A stretch of 64,000 nucleotides of DNA from Parafrankia sp. EUN1f (GCF_000177675.1 NZ_ADGX01000041.1:1-64000), one strand, 5' to 3'; shown: positions 1-8,518, counted from the first letter of the stretch. Numbers and translations are program-made. The notes: generated by a model from the letters alone, not told the origin.

Positions 1-29
1 CGAAGTACATCCGCTGTTCAGCCCAGATT

Positions 30-54
30 TTCGCTGTTCGCTGTTCGCTGTTCG
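30..54. repeat. Heptamer tandem repeat TTCGCTG
   Basis: Three full copies and a partial fourth copy of TTCGCTG lie immediately downstream of the SDR gene stop codon (the gene is on the minus strand). It is one of several short tandem repeats at gene ends in this window. No function is evident. Confidence 0.7.
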
Positions 55-56
55 GG

Positions 57-890
57 CTATTCCTGCACGCCGCGCAGGTGCGGGGCCATCATCAGCGGGG
101 TGACGCTGAGAACACCGGAATCCACCGGCAGTGTCACCCCGGTCACCCAGCGCGCCTCGTCGGAGGCGAGGTAGCCGACCGCCCAGCCGACATCCCAGCC
201 GGTGCCGGGCGTGCCCAGCAGGCCCGCCTCGTTGCGGAGCCGGGTACGGAAGTCGGCGGCCGCGTCCTGGCCCGACACCGAGTTGACCATCGGAGTCGTG
301 ATGTGGCCGGGCGCGATCGCGTTCACCCGGATTCCGTCCCGGCCGTGGGAGTAGGCCATGTCGACCGTCATCGCGAGGATCGCGCCCTTGGCGGCGGAGT
401 AGGCGATGGTGCCGTCACCGCGAAGCGCGGAGATCGACGAGATGTTGACGATCGAACCGGCTCCCTTCGCGGCCATCACCGGAACCGCGTACTTCGACGC
501 GAGGAAGACCGTGCGCAGGTTCAGGTTGAGGCTGCGGTCCCACGCCTCCTCGGTGGTGTCGACGACGGTCCCGACCGAGGCCAGGCCTATGTTGTTGACG
601 AGGATGTCCACCGTGCCGAACGTGTCGACGGCGGCGTCGACCATCGCCTCACAGTCGGCCGCGCTGGTCACGTCGGCGCCGAAGACCCGGGCCTTGCCGC
701 CCTCGTCCTCGATCATCTGTAACGTCTCCTCGGCCCGCTCGGGATGCAGGTCGACGAGCAGGACGCTCGCGCCTTCCCGGGCGAGCACCACCGCGCTGGC
801 CTTGCCGGTCCCCATCCCGGGACCCGGCGTGGAGCCGGCGCCCGTGACGATGGCGACCTTTCCCTCGACCCGTCCAGTTCCACGTGGCAT
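57..890 (-). CDS. SDR family NAD(P)-dependent oxidoreductase
   Basis: A 277-residue classical short-chain dehydrogenase/reductase, a cytosolic NAD(P)-dependent alcohol/ketone oxidoreductase. The N-terminal cofactor loop VTGAGSTPGPGMGTG (about residues 15-29) is a stretched version of the usual TGxxxGxG. NNIG follows near residue 100, then a catalytic Ser in the SSISA segment and YSAAK (Tyr-x3-Lys) near residue 165. The ATG start has AAGGAG about 7 nt upstream. The upstream neighbour (minus strand) is a thiolase-like gene about 115 bp away, so co-expression with a beta-oxidation-like pathway is likely. The substrate cannot be deduced. Confidence 0.93.
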   Translation of the reverse strand: MPRGTGRVEGKVAIVTGAGSTPGPGMGTGKASAVVLAREGASVLLVDLHPERAEETLQMIEDEGGKARVFGADVTSAADCEAMVDAAVDTFGTVDILVNNIGLASVGTVVDTTEEAWDRSLNLNLRTVFLASKYAVPVMAAKGAGSIVNISSISALRGDGTIAYSAAKGAILAMTVDMAYSHGRDGIRVNAIAPGHITTPMVNSVSGQDAAADFRTRLRNEAGLLGTPGTGWDVGWAVGYLASDEARWVTGVTLPVDSGVLSVTPLMMAPHLRGVQE

Positions 891-977
891 CGCCGTCTCC
901 TTGCTCTCGCCCCGCCTCGTACCCGGTGTGTGTCGGTACAGCTTCGGTACAGCTCGTTCGCTGGTCAGTGCGGCCAG

Positions 978-1023
978 CGCGGCTAGCGCCAGCGGGTCAG
1001 CGCGGCTAGCGCCAGCGGGTCAG
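978..1023. repeat. 23-bp perfect tandem duplication over the thiolase stop codon
   Basis: Two identical 23-bp units (978-1000 and 1001-1023) cover the last codons and the TAG stop of the thiolase-like gene. The duplicate carries a second copy of the C-terminal Leu-Thr-Arg-Trp-Arg-stop codons outside the gene. The same stop-codon duplication pattern recurs at several other gene ends in the window. Confidence 0.9.
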
Positions 1024-2193
1024 CAGGGCCGCGCCGGCCTCGAAGCCGCCCACGTTGGTCACCGCCGCCACCTCGGCGCCGGCGACCTGCCGGGCACCCG
1101 CCTCACCCCGCAGCTGGCGGACGGCCTCCGCCGTGTGCCCGAAGGACGCGTGCAGCCGACCGCCGGAAAGCTGCCCGCCCCAGGTGTTGAGCGGCAGCTC
1201 ACCGCCGAGCCCGATCCGCTTCCCGCCCTCGACGAAGTCGCCGGCCTCGCCGGTGCCGCAGAACCCCATGGCCTCCAGCCACCACACCGCCTCGATCATG
1301 AAGCCGTCGTAGAGCTGGGCGACGTCGACGTCGGCCGGGCGCAGGCTCGTCCGGTTCCACATCGCCGCCGCGGTGGCGTAGCCGACCCGGCTCATGTCCT
1401 CCCACTGCTCCCAGGACGGACGTCCGTCCACCACCCCGGCCATCGCCTCGATGGCGACCGGTGCCCGCAGGTCCGCGGCGGCGTCCGCGGTGGAGATGAC
1501 GATCGCGGTCGCGCCGTCGACGGGCACGTCGCAGTCGTACAGGCAGATCGGCGTGGAGATCATGCGGGAGGCCAGGTAGTCGTCCACGGTGAGCGGGTCG
1601 CGGTAGACGGCGTCCGGGTTGAGCGCCGCGTGCGCGCGCTGGGTCACCGGGATCCAGGCGAGCTGCTCACGGGTCACGCCGTAGTCGTGCATGTAGCGGG
1701 TGGCGTATGGGGCGACCTGGCACACCGGGGAGAGCGCGCCGATCGGCAGCAGCCAGGCGAGCGGGCCCTCGGCCGCCGGATGGATCGAGCCGTAGGCGGG
1801 CCGGCCACCGGCGTTGCGGGCCGCGCTGCCCTCCTTCACCGTCCGCCAGATGACGACATGCCTGGCCTGCCCGGTGGCTACGGCCTGCGCGGGGCCGTAG
1901 AACGGCAGGCTCATGCCCTCGACCTGGCCCTGCCGCCAGGACGTCGTGATGCGCAGCGCGTCCTGGATCTCGTACAGGTTGCCGTTCGCGTAGCCGGGCA
2001 GGTTGGCCTTGCCCCCGCCGGGGAACATGGCGAGCCCGTCGATGTCGTCGACGGTGAGCCCGGCGTCGGCGATCGCCGCCAGCACGGCGTCGAGGGTGAG
2101 CTGGAACCCGGACCGGTCGAGGCGCCGCCCGACAGCGGACTGCCCGATCCCGGAGATGACGGCCCGCCGCTCGAAGTGGTCGGCGCCGGTCAT
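1006..2193 (-). CDS. Thiolase-like protein (lipid-transfer/Ltp2 type)
   Basis: A 395-residue thiolase-superfamily protein of the sterol-carrier/lipid-transfer class. It has the C-terminal GGQLSGGRLHASFGHTAEA glycine/His segment (about residue 340) and YDGFMIEAVWWLEAMGFCG, typical of this class. Its stop-start overlap with the DUF35 gene upstream (ATGA at 2190-2193) matches known thiolase-like/DUF35 pairs. In actinobacterial steroid degradation such pairs (Ltp2 with a DUF35 partner) act as retro-aldolases that release a short-chain CoA rather than as true thiolases. A role in beta-oxidation or aldol cleavage of a CoA-thioester side chain is therefore likely. The start is fixed by the overlap; the substrate is unknown. 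Confidence 0.9.
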   Translation of the reverse strand: MTGADHFERRAVISGIGQSAVGRRLDRSGFQLTLDAVLAAIADAGLTVDDIDGLAMFPGGGKANLPGYANGNLYEIQDALRITTSWRQGQVEGMSLPFYGPAQAVATGQARHVVIWRTVKEGSAARNAGGRPAYGSIHPAAEGPLAWLLPIGALSPVCQVAPYATRYMHDYGVTREQLAWIPVTQRAHAALNPDAVYRDPLTVDDYLASRMISTPICLYDCDVPVDGATAIVISTADAAADLRAPVAIEAMAGVVDGRPSWEQWEDMSRVGYATAAAMWNRTSLRPADVDVAQLYDGFMIEAVWWLEAMGFCGTGEAGDFVEGGKRIGLGGELPLNTWGGQLSGGRLHASFGHTAEAVRQLRGEAGARQVAGAEVAAVTNVGGFEAGAALLTRWR

Positions 2194-2738
2194 GACCCCG
2201 CACCGCCCGCCGCGCCGGAGTGGTCCGCGTCACCAGGGGCGTCCGCGTCGCCGGGGGCATTCACGGCGCCGGGCACGGCGACGAAGCTGGGGACGGCGTA
2301 GCCGCCTGGTCCTGGTTCGAAGCCGACCTCGACCTCGGCGCCGATGGCCACCTCCTCGGGGGCGCAGCCGCGCAGCCGGCCGGCGACCCGCACTCCGGGA
2401 TGCCCCGGGAACTCGACGAGGACGATCGCGTAGGGCACCTCCAGCCCGGGCAGCCAGCGCTGGTGGTTGACGGTGAAGCTGTAGACGCGGCCCCGCTCGG
2501 TGATCTCCACGAACTCGACCGGCCGGTGGCGGCAGGTCCGGCAGACCCCGTAGGGCGGGAACGACTCGGCGCCGCAGGCGCCGCAGTGCTCGACGAGGAG
2601 GCGACCCTGCGCGGCGGCGGCCCAGAACGGTTCGGTCTCCTCCGTCACCGCCGGCGGAATGCCGACCGGCGCCTTGACATTCTCCCCGTCCTGAAGTCCG
2701 GTGATTCCCGCCCTCGCGGGCAGGTTTTCCTGCTTCAT
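2190..2738 (-). CDS. Zn-ribbon/OB-fold DUF35 protein with IS-derived N-terminus
   Basis: A 182-residue DUF35 partner of the thiolase-like protein. A rubredoxin-like zinc ribbon (EHCGACG ... CRTCRHRP, about residues 51-70) is followed by an OB-fold that closes over the acyl-CoA channel of the partner. The first 22 or so codons (MKQENLPARAGITGLQDGE...) translate the hairpin end of an IS200/IS605-family element lying at 2674-2738; the family-like part begins only at about residue 23 (APVGIPPAVTEETEPFW). The element thus supplies the only in-frame ATG. No other good start lies near the natural N-terminus, so expression may now depend on the element, or the gene may be impaired. Confidence 0.82.
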   Translation of the reverse strand: MKQENLPARAGITGLQDGENVKAPVGIPPAVTEETEPFWAAAAQGRLLVEHCGACGAESFPPYGVCRTCRHRPVEFVEITERGRVYSFTVNHQRWLPGLEVPYAIVLVEFPGHPGVRVAGRLRGCAPEEVAIGAEVEVGFEPGPGGYAVPSFVAVPGAVNAPGDADAPGDADHSGAAGGAGS

Positions 2739-3335
2739 TGACAGACGCCTCCCTGTTCTAGGAACGGGGTGGTCTCACTCCGTCTCCACAGGCTGACACC
2801 GTGAGCCCCACGGCCAGAAGGTTCCGTGCCGCGTTCACATCCCGGTCGTGCACCACGCCGCAACGGCAGGTCCACCCCCGGATGTTCAGCGGCAGGGATT
2901 CGACCTGTGCCCCGCAGGACGAACAGGTCTTCGAGCTCGGATACCAGCGGTCGACGGCGATGACCGTCCGGCCATACCAGCCGGCCTTGTACTCCAGCAT
3001 CCGGCCGCAACTCCGACCACGACGCGTCCGAGATCGCGCGGGCAAGGGAACGATTTCGGACCATGTTCCGGACCACCAGAGCATTTTGTCGGTCTCGGCA
3101 TGACTGATCCGGCGCTGCTCCCCGACCCAGGCGCGGTGCCGTTCGGCCAGCGCGCGGTTGTACACATAGCGCACACAACCGAAGGTTCTCGCGAGGTTCT
3201 CGACCTGTTCCTGATTCGGGTAGAAACGGTACCTGTATGCCCGCTTCACCACCCGACTCCCCATAACCGGAAGAATACAACACGCCACTTACCGTGACGG
3301 CGGAGTGATGCGCTGGCCCCACCCTGAAGGACGGA
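2674..3335 (-). mobile_element. Decayed IS200/IS605-family (IS1341-like) element
   Basis: The right end at 2674-2740 reads, on the minus strand, as a GC-rich hairpin followed by GGACTTCAGGACGGGGAG and ends in TGTCAA, the usual layout of the IS605-family right end. Left of the tnpB remnant (about 3315-3350) another similar stretch, CCCCACCCTGAAGGACGG, is probably the other end, but that boundary is uncertain. No tnpA is present. The element sits between the DUF35 gene and the LLM oxidoreductase region. Confidence 0.75.
2758..3252 (-). pseudogene. tnpB: tnpB (OrfB) remnant, internally deleted and frameshifted
   Basis: This keeps the TnpB N-terminal helix-turn-helix region (RAYRYRFYPNQEQVENLART) and the C-terminal zinc finger and RuvC-III region (CSSCGAQVES ... 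CRCGVVHDRDVNAARNL). Roughly 190 residues between them are missing, including the first two RuvC catalytic acids. The piece VRNMVRNRSLARAISDASW lies in a neighbouring frame just before RMLEYKAGWYG, so a frameshift accompanies the deletion. A full TnpB is about 380-400 residues. It cannot be an active nuclease. The start is GTG at about 3250-3252 or 3247-3249. Confidence 0.88.
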
Positions 3336-3709
3336 GCCTGCGCGCTACCTCGGCTGGTCACGCCACGCGCCCCGGTCTGACCGGCTCCGGACCGGGGGCC
3401 GGTGCAGACGCCAGACCCGTCGACGGGTCTGGTCGAGCTTCCCCTCGAACCACTAAAAAGTGTACGCTCACTCCGCTATTCTGCCACGCAAGCTCGGCCG
3501 TGCGTGCCGACATTCCGCGACTGACGCCGGCAAGAGCCGAGGTCACGGCCCGCACCGGTCCGAACGCGGGGCGCCGGCAGCCTGCGGCCCGCAGCCTCGG
3601 GCGGGGCCGGCGCCCTCGGCCGGGTTCGGACCCGGCCGACCGGCCAGCCGGCCAACCGGCCAGCCGGCCAGTGCACGCGCTCGACTGGTCGTCCGCGAAG
3701 GAGCCCTTG
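3289..3709. other. Intergenic region with operator-like site and GC-rich leader
   Basis: A 421-bp stretch between the tnpB remnant and the LLM monooxygenase. It contains the probable outer end of the IS element, an A-rich segment ending in a 14-bp operator-like palindrome at 3459-3472, and a GGCCAGCC/GGCCAACC repeat at about 3636-3670. An open frame runs through it into the downstream gene, but its translation does not resemble that family, so it is treated as leader. Confidence 0.6.
3459..3472. promoter_or_regulatory. Operator-like palindrome (site 1 of shared motif)
   Basis: AGTGTACGCTCACT matches 13 of 14 positions of the palindromic consensus AGYGARCGYTCRCT that recurs upstream of catabolic operons in this window. 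It lies in a locally A-rich segment about 240 bp upstream of the LLM monooxygenase start. Confidence 0.55.
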
Positions 3710-4780
3710 TTGCCAGACAACCACATCGTCTTCGGAGCAGCGGCGATTCCCGAGCCGGACCGGGCGTGGCTCGCCGCCGCCGAGCGCCTCCCGATCGAGT
3801 CCGTCTGGCATGGCGGGCACGTCCTGCCGCGGACGGGCACCGGTGAGGCGCTCACCCGGCTCGCGCTGATGACGGCCTGGACCGAGCGGGTCCGCGTCGG
3901 CACCGCCGTCCTGCTGGCCCCGCTCTACCAGCCGGTCGTGCTCGCCAAGCAGATCGCCGATCTCGACGTGCACAGCGGCGGGCGGCTCTCGATCGGGGTC
4001 GGGGTCGGCGGCGAGTTCCCGCACGAGTTCGACGCCGTCGGCGTGCCGGTCGCCGAGCGCGGGCCGCGCACCGACGAGACCCTGGAGATCCTGCGCGCGC
4101 TGTGGAGCGGGGGCCCGGTCAGCCACCACGGCAAGTTCTTCCACTTCGACGACGTCGAGCTGCACCCGGTGGCGTTAAGGGACACAGCCGGTGCCGCGCC
4201 CCGGACGGCCCGGCCCGGTGGGCCGCCGCTGCTGGTCTCCGGCCGCAAGGGCGCCGCGATGCGCCGCGCGGCCCGCCTCGGCAACGGCTGGATGCCGTAC
4301 CTCGTCTCCCCGGACGCCTACGCCCGGACCGTCAAGACCGTCCGCGAGCACGCCGAATCCGCTGGTCGTGACCTCGACGCGAGCGGCTTCGAGTGGATGA
4401 TCTTCCTGTACTGCTCGATCCGCCGCGACCGGGACCGCGCCCGGGACGACGTCGCGAAGTTCCTCGGCAAGGCCTACGGAGACAAGCCGGGCAGCATGCT
4501 GGACCGCATCGCCCCCGCCGGCACGCCCGAGGACGTCGCAGCCCGCCTCCAGGAGTACGTCAACGCCGGTGTGCGCCACTTTGTGATCTCACCCGCCGCG
4601 CACGAGGACACCCTCGACGTGATCACCCTCGCGGCCGAGGAGGTGCTGCCGAGGCTGGTCGCCCCACCGGCACCCGAAGCCGGGCCCGAACCCGGCGGGG
4701 CCGAACCCGGCGGGGCCGCCGTCGAACCGTCCGCGGCCGCGAGCGGGCTGTCCACGTCGGCCGCCGGGAGCGCCTCATGA
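3710..4780 (+). CDS. LLM-class F420-dependent oxidoreductase
   Basis: A luciferase-like TIM-barrel monooxygenase/oxidoreductase of 356 residues. Family features are the WHGGHVLPRTGTGEALTRL segment, RVRVGTAVLLAPLYQPVVLA, SIGVGVGGEFPHEFDA and YRTDETLEIL-type strand/helix pairs (here PRTDETLEILRALWSGG), and a C-terminal PAGTPEDVAARLQEYVNAGV region. Actinobacterial members normally use reduced F420. The TTG at 3710 was chosen because GAAGGAG lies 6 nt upstream; the longer frame upstream has no family similarity. The C-terminus carries a Pro/Glu/Ala low-complexity tail. The stop overlaps the next start (ATGA), so it is coupled to the CoA-transferase. The substrate is unknown. Confidence 0.9.
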   Translation: MPDNHIVFGAAAIPEPDRAWLAAAERLPIESVWHGGHVLPRTGTGEALTRLALMTAWTERVRVGTAVLLAPLYQPVVLAKQIADLDVHSGGRLSIGVGVGGEFPHEFDAVGVPVAERGPRTDETLEILRALWSGGPVSHHGKFFHFDDVELHPVALRDTAGAAPRTARPGGPPLLVSGRKGAAMRRAARLGNGWMPYLVSPDAYARTVKTVREHAESAGRDLDASGFEWMIFLYCSIRRDRDRARDDVAKFLGKAYGDKPGSMLDRIAPAGTPEDVAARLQEYVNAGVRHFVISPAAHEDTLDVITLAAEEVLPRLVAPPAPEAGPEPGGAEPGGAAVEPSAAASGLSTSAAGSAS

Positions 4781-7179
4781 GCGCGGCCGTCGCCGCCGCC
4801 GGGGCGCAGCGCCCGTGCGCGGGGCTGACCGTCGTCGAGGTCGCCGTCGGCACCAGCGACCTCGGGCTGGGGCTCGCCGGCGGCGTGCCCGGCATGATCT
4901 TCGCCGACCTCGGCGCTCGGGTCGTGCGCGTGGTGGGCACGGCGACACCCGAGCTCGACGAGGAGGTCGCCTGGGGCCAGGTCTGGCACCGCGACAAGCA
5001 CCTGGTCGTCACCGACGACCCGGCGCGGATCCGTGACCTGTTGCTCGGTGCGGACGTGGCCATCGTCTACGGCCCCGAGCAGCTCGTCGAGGAGCGCGGA
5101 CTGGGCTGCCTCGAGCTCACCACCGCCCACCCGGGCCTGGTCTACCTGCGCTGCCGGCCCAGCCGGACGTCCAAGGGCACCGCGGCGGACTTCGGACTGC
5201 TCGTCGAGGCACGCGCCGGCTTCTGCACCCAGCTGGCCGGGCACCGCCCGGGCCCGATCTTCGTCGACGCGCAGGCGTCAGGCAGCGGCACGGCGTTCCT
5301 GCTCACGACCTCGGCGCTCGCGCTGCTGCGCCGCCGGGCCGCGACGGGCCACGGCGGCTGGGCCGAGACGTCCCTCTACGACGGTCTGCTGGCCACCCTC
5401 GGCTGCATGATCGGGCGCTCCGAGCGGGCCGCCACGGAGATCGAGTCGTACTGGGAGAAGGGCTCGACCTTCCCCAACTTCCTCTACCGCTGCGCGGACG
5501 GCGAGCTGCTCCAGGTCTGGTTCGGCGGCAAGGGCATGTACGCGCGCCTCATCGAGGTGCTCGGCGACACCCCCAGCGCGGAGGGCTACTACGCCGACCA
5601 GATGACCGGGGCGCTGAACGAGCGCGCCCGGCGCTGGCGGTCCCCGTTCGCGCTGCGGCCGCGGGCGGACTGGCTGACCCGGCTGCGGGCCGCCGGGATC
5701 GCCTGTGAGCCGGTGCTGCGCCCCGGTGAGGCGCTCGCCGACCCACACCTGACCGAGATCGGCCTCGCCGTAACCCGTTCCGAGGCGGGCCACGAGGACG
5801 TCGTCGTCGGCTCGCCGATCTCCGTCCAGTCAGTGGAGCCGGCCACCGGCACCGACGCCGGCGCCGACAGCGCCGCGGGCAGGCGTGGCCCACAGGCGGG
5901 AGGGGCGCCGGGGCTCGCGCTGCACGGCGTGCGGGTCCTGGACTTCTCGGCCTTCGTGGCCGGCCCGCTCGCCGCCCAGGTGCTGGCTGACCTGGGCGCG
6001 GACGTCATCAAGGTCGAGCCGCCGGGCGGTGAGGCGATGCGGGCCGCGGCCTACGCGGTGGCCGCCTGCCAGCGCGGCAAGCGCAGCCTCGCCATGGACC
6101 TGGGCGCCGCCGAGACCAGGCCGGTCGTCGAGCGGCTGATCCGCTGGGCCGACGTCGTCCTGCACAACTTCCGCGTCGGCGTGGCCGAGCGGCTGCGCAT
6201 CGACGCCGACACCGTCGCCGCGCTCAACCCGAGCGCCGTCTACTGCCACGCCAGCGCCTTCGGGCCGTCCGGGCCGCGGGCGAAGCACCCCGGCAACGAC
6301 GCGCTGATGCAGGCGCTGACCGGGCTGGAGCAGGCCGTCGGCGGCGCCGGGAACGACCCGGTGGCCCCGACCTGGATCCCGCTGGACATGACGGGTGGCT
6401 GGGTCGCCGCGGCCGGGATCCTCGCCGGGCTGTACGCGCGGGAGGCCACCGGGCGCGGGCAGCGGGTCGATACCAGCCTGCTCGGTGCCGGGATGCTCCT
6501 GCAGAGCGGCGTGTTCTTCCGGGACGGCGAACCCGTGGCCACCCCCACCCTGGACGCCGCCCAGACGGGCTACGGCCCGGGCTACCGCATCTACCCGGCC
6601 CGGGACGGCCGCTGGTTCGCGCTCGTCGTGCCGGACCGGGACGCCTGGCAGCGCCTGCGCGCCCTGCCACCGCCCGCCGGCGTGGGCGTCAGCGGCGGAA
6701 GCGGCACCGGCACCGGCACCGGCACGCCGGTAACCGGCGGTGAATCCCTGCCCGAGGTGTACGTCCCGCTGCGCGGCGGCGCGCAGGACGCGCTCGCCCG
6801 CCAGGCGGAGGCCACGCTGGAGGCGACGTTCGCGACCGCGACCGCGGCCGAGTGGGTGGCGCACCTGCGTGCGCACGGCGTGGCGGCCGAGCTGGTCGAC
6901 GAGCCCGACCGGGACGGGTTCCGCCGCGCGGTGCTGGACGATCCGGTGAACCGCCAGCTCGGGCGGGTCGCATCCTACGACGTGGCGGACTGGGGCTGGT
7001 TCGAGCAGATCGGGCCGCTGCTGCGATACGGCCCGCGCACTCCGGAGGCACCCCGGCCGACGCTCCCCGGTATCGGCGAGCACAGCACGGACGTCCTGAC
7101 CGCGCTCGGCTTCTCCGCGGAGGAGATCAACAGCCTGTTGGCCAGCAAGAGCATCCACCAGGCGGGCCAGGTCCTATAA
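4777..7179 (+). CDS. Double-domain class III (CaiB/BaiF) CoA-transferase
   Basis: 800 residues, twice the usual 400, made of two consecutive CoA-transferase family III halves. The first half (about 1-365) has LGLAGGVPGMIFADLGARVV and a TGHGGWAETSLYDGLL segment. The second half (about 380-800) has the canonical start GVRVLDFSAFVAGPLAAQ, ADVIKVEPPGGEAMR and TGRGQRVDTSLLGAG. Both keep an Asp at the position usual for the acyl-anhydride intermediate (IFVDAQASGSG and IPLDMTGGW). The second half is much closer to the family norm than the first. It probably moves CoA between acyl donors and a carboxylic acid to activate a catabolic substrate. It overlaps the LLM gene by 4 nt. Confidence 0.9.
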   Translation: MSAAVAAAGAQRPCAGLTVVEVAVGTSDLGLGLAGGVPGMIFADLGARVVRVVGTATPELDEEVAWGQVWHRDKHLVVTDDPARIRDLLLGADVAIVYGPEQLVEERGLGCLELTTAHPGLVYLRCRPSRTSKGTAADFGLLVEARAGFCTQLAGHRPGPIFVDAQASGSGTAFLLTTSALALLRRRAATGHGGWAETSLYDGLLATLGCMIGRSERAATEIESYWEKGSTFPNFLYRCADGELLQVWFGGKGMYARLIEVLGDTPSAEGYYADQMTGALNERARRWRSPFALRPRADWLTRLRAAGIACEPVLRPGEALADPHLTEIGLAVTRSEAGHEDVVVGSPISVQSVEPATGTDAGADSAAGRRGPQAGGAPGLALHGVRVLDFSAFVAGPLAAQVLADLGADVIKVEPPGGEAMRAAAYAVAACQRGKRSLAMDLGAAETRPVVERLIRWADVVLHNFRVGVAERLRIDADTVAALNPSAVYCHASAFGPSGPRAKHPGNDALMQALTGLEQAVGGAGNDPVAPTWIPLDMTGGWVAAAGILAGLYAREATGRGQRVDTSLLGAGMLLQSGVFFRDGEPVATPTLDAAQTGYGPGYRIYPARDGRWFALVVPDRDAWQRLRALPPPAGVGVSGGSGTGTGTGTPVTGGESLPEVYVPLRGGAQDALARQAEATLEATFATATAAEWVAHLRAHGVAAELVDEPDRDGFRRAVLDDPVNRQLGRVASYDVADWGWFEQIGPLLRYGPRTPEAPRPTLPGIGEHSTDVLTALGFSAEEINSLLASKSIHQAGQVL

Positions 7180-7181
7180 TG

Positions 7182-7195
7182 AGCGGGTGTTCACT
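7182..7195. promoter_or_regulatory. Operator-like palindrome (site 2 of shared motif)
   Basis: AGCGGGTGTTCACT matches 12 of 14 consensus positions. It lies between the CoA-transferase stop and the GGAGGT ribosome site of the amidohydrolase, 20 nt before the start codon, where a bound repressor would block transcription or initiation. Confidence 0.5.
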
Positions 7196-7215
7196 ATCTT
7201 TGTGGAGGTGGATCG

Positions 7216-8439
7216 GTGGACTACGAGCTGATCGATGCCGACGGCCACTACTACGAACCGGATGACTGCTTCTCCCGACACATCGAGTCCCGTTGGAAGA
7301 ACGAGACCGTGCGGGTGGAACGCGGCACGGACGGTCTCGGCCGGGTCTTCATCGGCGACCGCCGCACCTTCATGAGCGTCATGCCCGGTGACTACGCCTC
7401 CGCCCCCGGAGCGCTGCAGGGGCTGTTCGTCGGCGAGGTCGCCGACGGCTTCACCCACCGGGAGGTCCTCAACGCCAAGGACCACCCCGCCTTCATCGAG
7501 CGGCCCGCCCGGCTGCGCCTGATGGACGACCAGGGCGTCGAGGCGAGCATCATGCTGCCGACGCTCGGCGTGGCCGTCGAGCAGGACATGGTGGATGACA
7601 TCGAGCTCACCTACGCGAGCCTGCGGGCGTTCAACCGCTGGTTGGAGGAGGACTGGGGCTACGCGGCGGAGAACCGGATCTTCGCCGTGCCGATGCTCTC
7701 CCTGCTCGACCTCGACCACTGCCTGGTCGAGCTACGCCGGGTGCTCGACGCCGGGGCCCGCCTGGTGCACCTGCGCCCTGGCCCGGTCGGGGGGCGCTCC
7801 CCCGCCGACCCGGTGTTCGACCCGTTCTGGGCGACGGTCGCCGAGGCCGGCGTCGGGGTCGTCTTCCACGTCTCCAACAGCGGCTACAACCTGGCCTACG
7901 GAAGCCTGTGGTCGGAGGACGCAGGCAACCCGTCCCATCGCCAGTCACCGCTGCAGTGGGCGCTGTGCAACACCGAGCGCCCGATCGTCGACACCCTGAC
8001 CGCCCTGACCCTGCACAATCTCTTCGGCCGCCACCCCGGCGTGAAGATCGTCTCGATCGAGAACGGCAGCAACTGGGTCCGGCACCTGCTCAAGACCGTC
8101 GACAAGGCGGCGGCCCTGGGCCGGCGCGGCCCGATGATCGGCGGCGCGCTCAGCGCCCGCCCGAGCGAGATGCTCACCGAGCATCTGTGGGTCTGCCCGT
8201 TCCCGGAGGACGACGTCCACGACCTGATCGACATCCTCGGCCCGGACCAGGTCCTCTTCGGCTCGGACTACCCGCACCCCGAAGGCCTGCGCCAGCCGGT
8301 CGACTACGTGGAGCGCCTGGACACCTGTGAGCCGGCGGTGGCCCGCAAGATCCTGCGCGGCAACACGGCGGAGCTGCTGCGCATCCCCGACACCGGCTCA
8401 GAGCGGCCCCGCCAGGCACAGGCCGCTGTTCAGGCCTGA
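7216..8439 (+). CDS. Amidohydrolase 2 family (ACMSD-like) metal-dependent hydrolase/decarboxylase
   Basis: A 407-residue TIM-barrel protein related to 2-amino-3-carboxymuconate semialdehyde decarboxylase and other amidohydrolase_2 enzymes. It opens with IDADGHYYEPDD (DxxxH variant of the metal site), has VFHVSNSG near residue 215 and the closing acid LFGSDYPHPEG (about residue 350), where the Asp completes the metal site. The start is GTG with GGAGGT 6 nt upstream. Members decarboxylate or hydrate aromatic and ring-cleavage acids. A homologous gene lies at 24921-26126. The gene stop is inside a 15-bp tandem repeat. Confidence 0.9.
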   Translation: MDYELIDADGHYYEPDDCFSRHIESRWKNETVRVERGTDGLGRVFIGDRRTFMSVMPGDYASAPGALQGLFVGEVADGFTHREVLNAKDHPAFIERPARLRLMDDQGVEASIMLPTLGVAVEQDMVDDIELTYASLRAFNRWLEEDWGYAAENRIFAVPMLSLLDLDHCLVELRRVLDAGARLVHLRPGPVGGRSPADPVFDPFWATVAEAGVGVVFHVSNSGYNLAYGSLWSEDAGNPSHRQSPLQWALCNTERPIVDTLTALTLHNLFGRHPGVKIVSIENGSNWVRHLLKTVDKAAALGRRGPMIGGALSARPSEMLTEHLWVCPFPEDDVHDLIDILGPDQVLFGSDYPHPEGLRQPVDYVERLDTCEPAVARKILRGNTAELLRIPDTGSERPRQAQAAVQA

Positions 8440-8518
8440 ACGGCGCAGGTCTGAACGGCGCAGGTCTGAACGGCGCAGGTCTGAACGGCGCAGGTCTGAA
8501 CGGCGCAGGTCTGAACGG
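8431..8518. repeat. 15-bp tandem repeat, six copies, spanning a stop codon
   Basis: The unit CAGGTCTGAACGGCG is repeated head to tail; the first copy (CAGGCC variant) contains the terminal codons and TGA of the amidohydrolase, and the last copy is incomplete. Each copy carries TGA in the same register. Confidence 0.92.

Noticed and set aside
406-2301. Long plus-strand open frame opposite the SDR and thiolase genes
   Set aside because: It is antisense to two well-supported genes and its translation is Arg/Pro/Gly-rich without family features, as expected in high-GC DNA. The same applies to long plus-strand frames opposite the 2-oxoacid oxidoreductase, NifB, NifK and NifD genes.
2758-3288. TnpB as a working guide-dependent nuclease
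   Set aside because: Two of the three RuvC acidic residues and about 190 residues are missing and the middle is frameshifted.
8431-8518. CRISPR-like array
   Set aside because: The 15-bp units are head to tail with no spacers.
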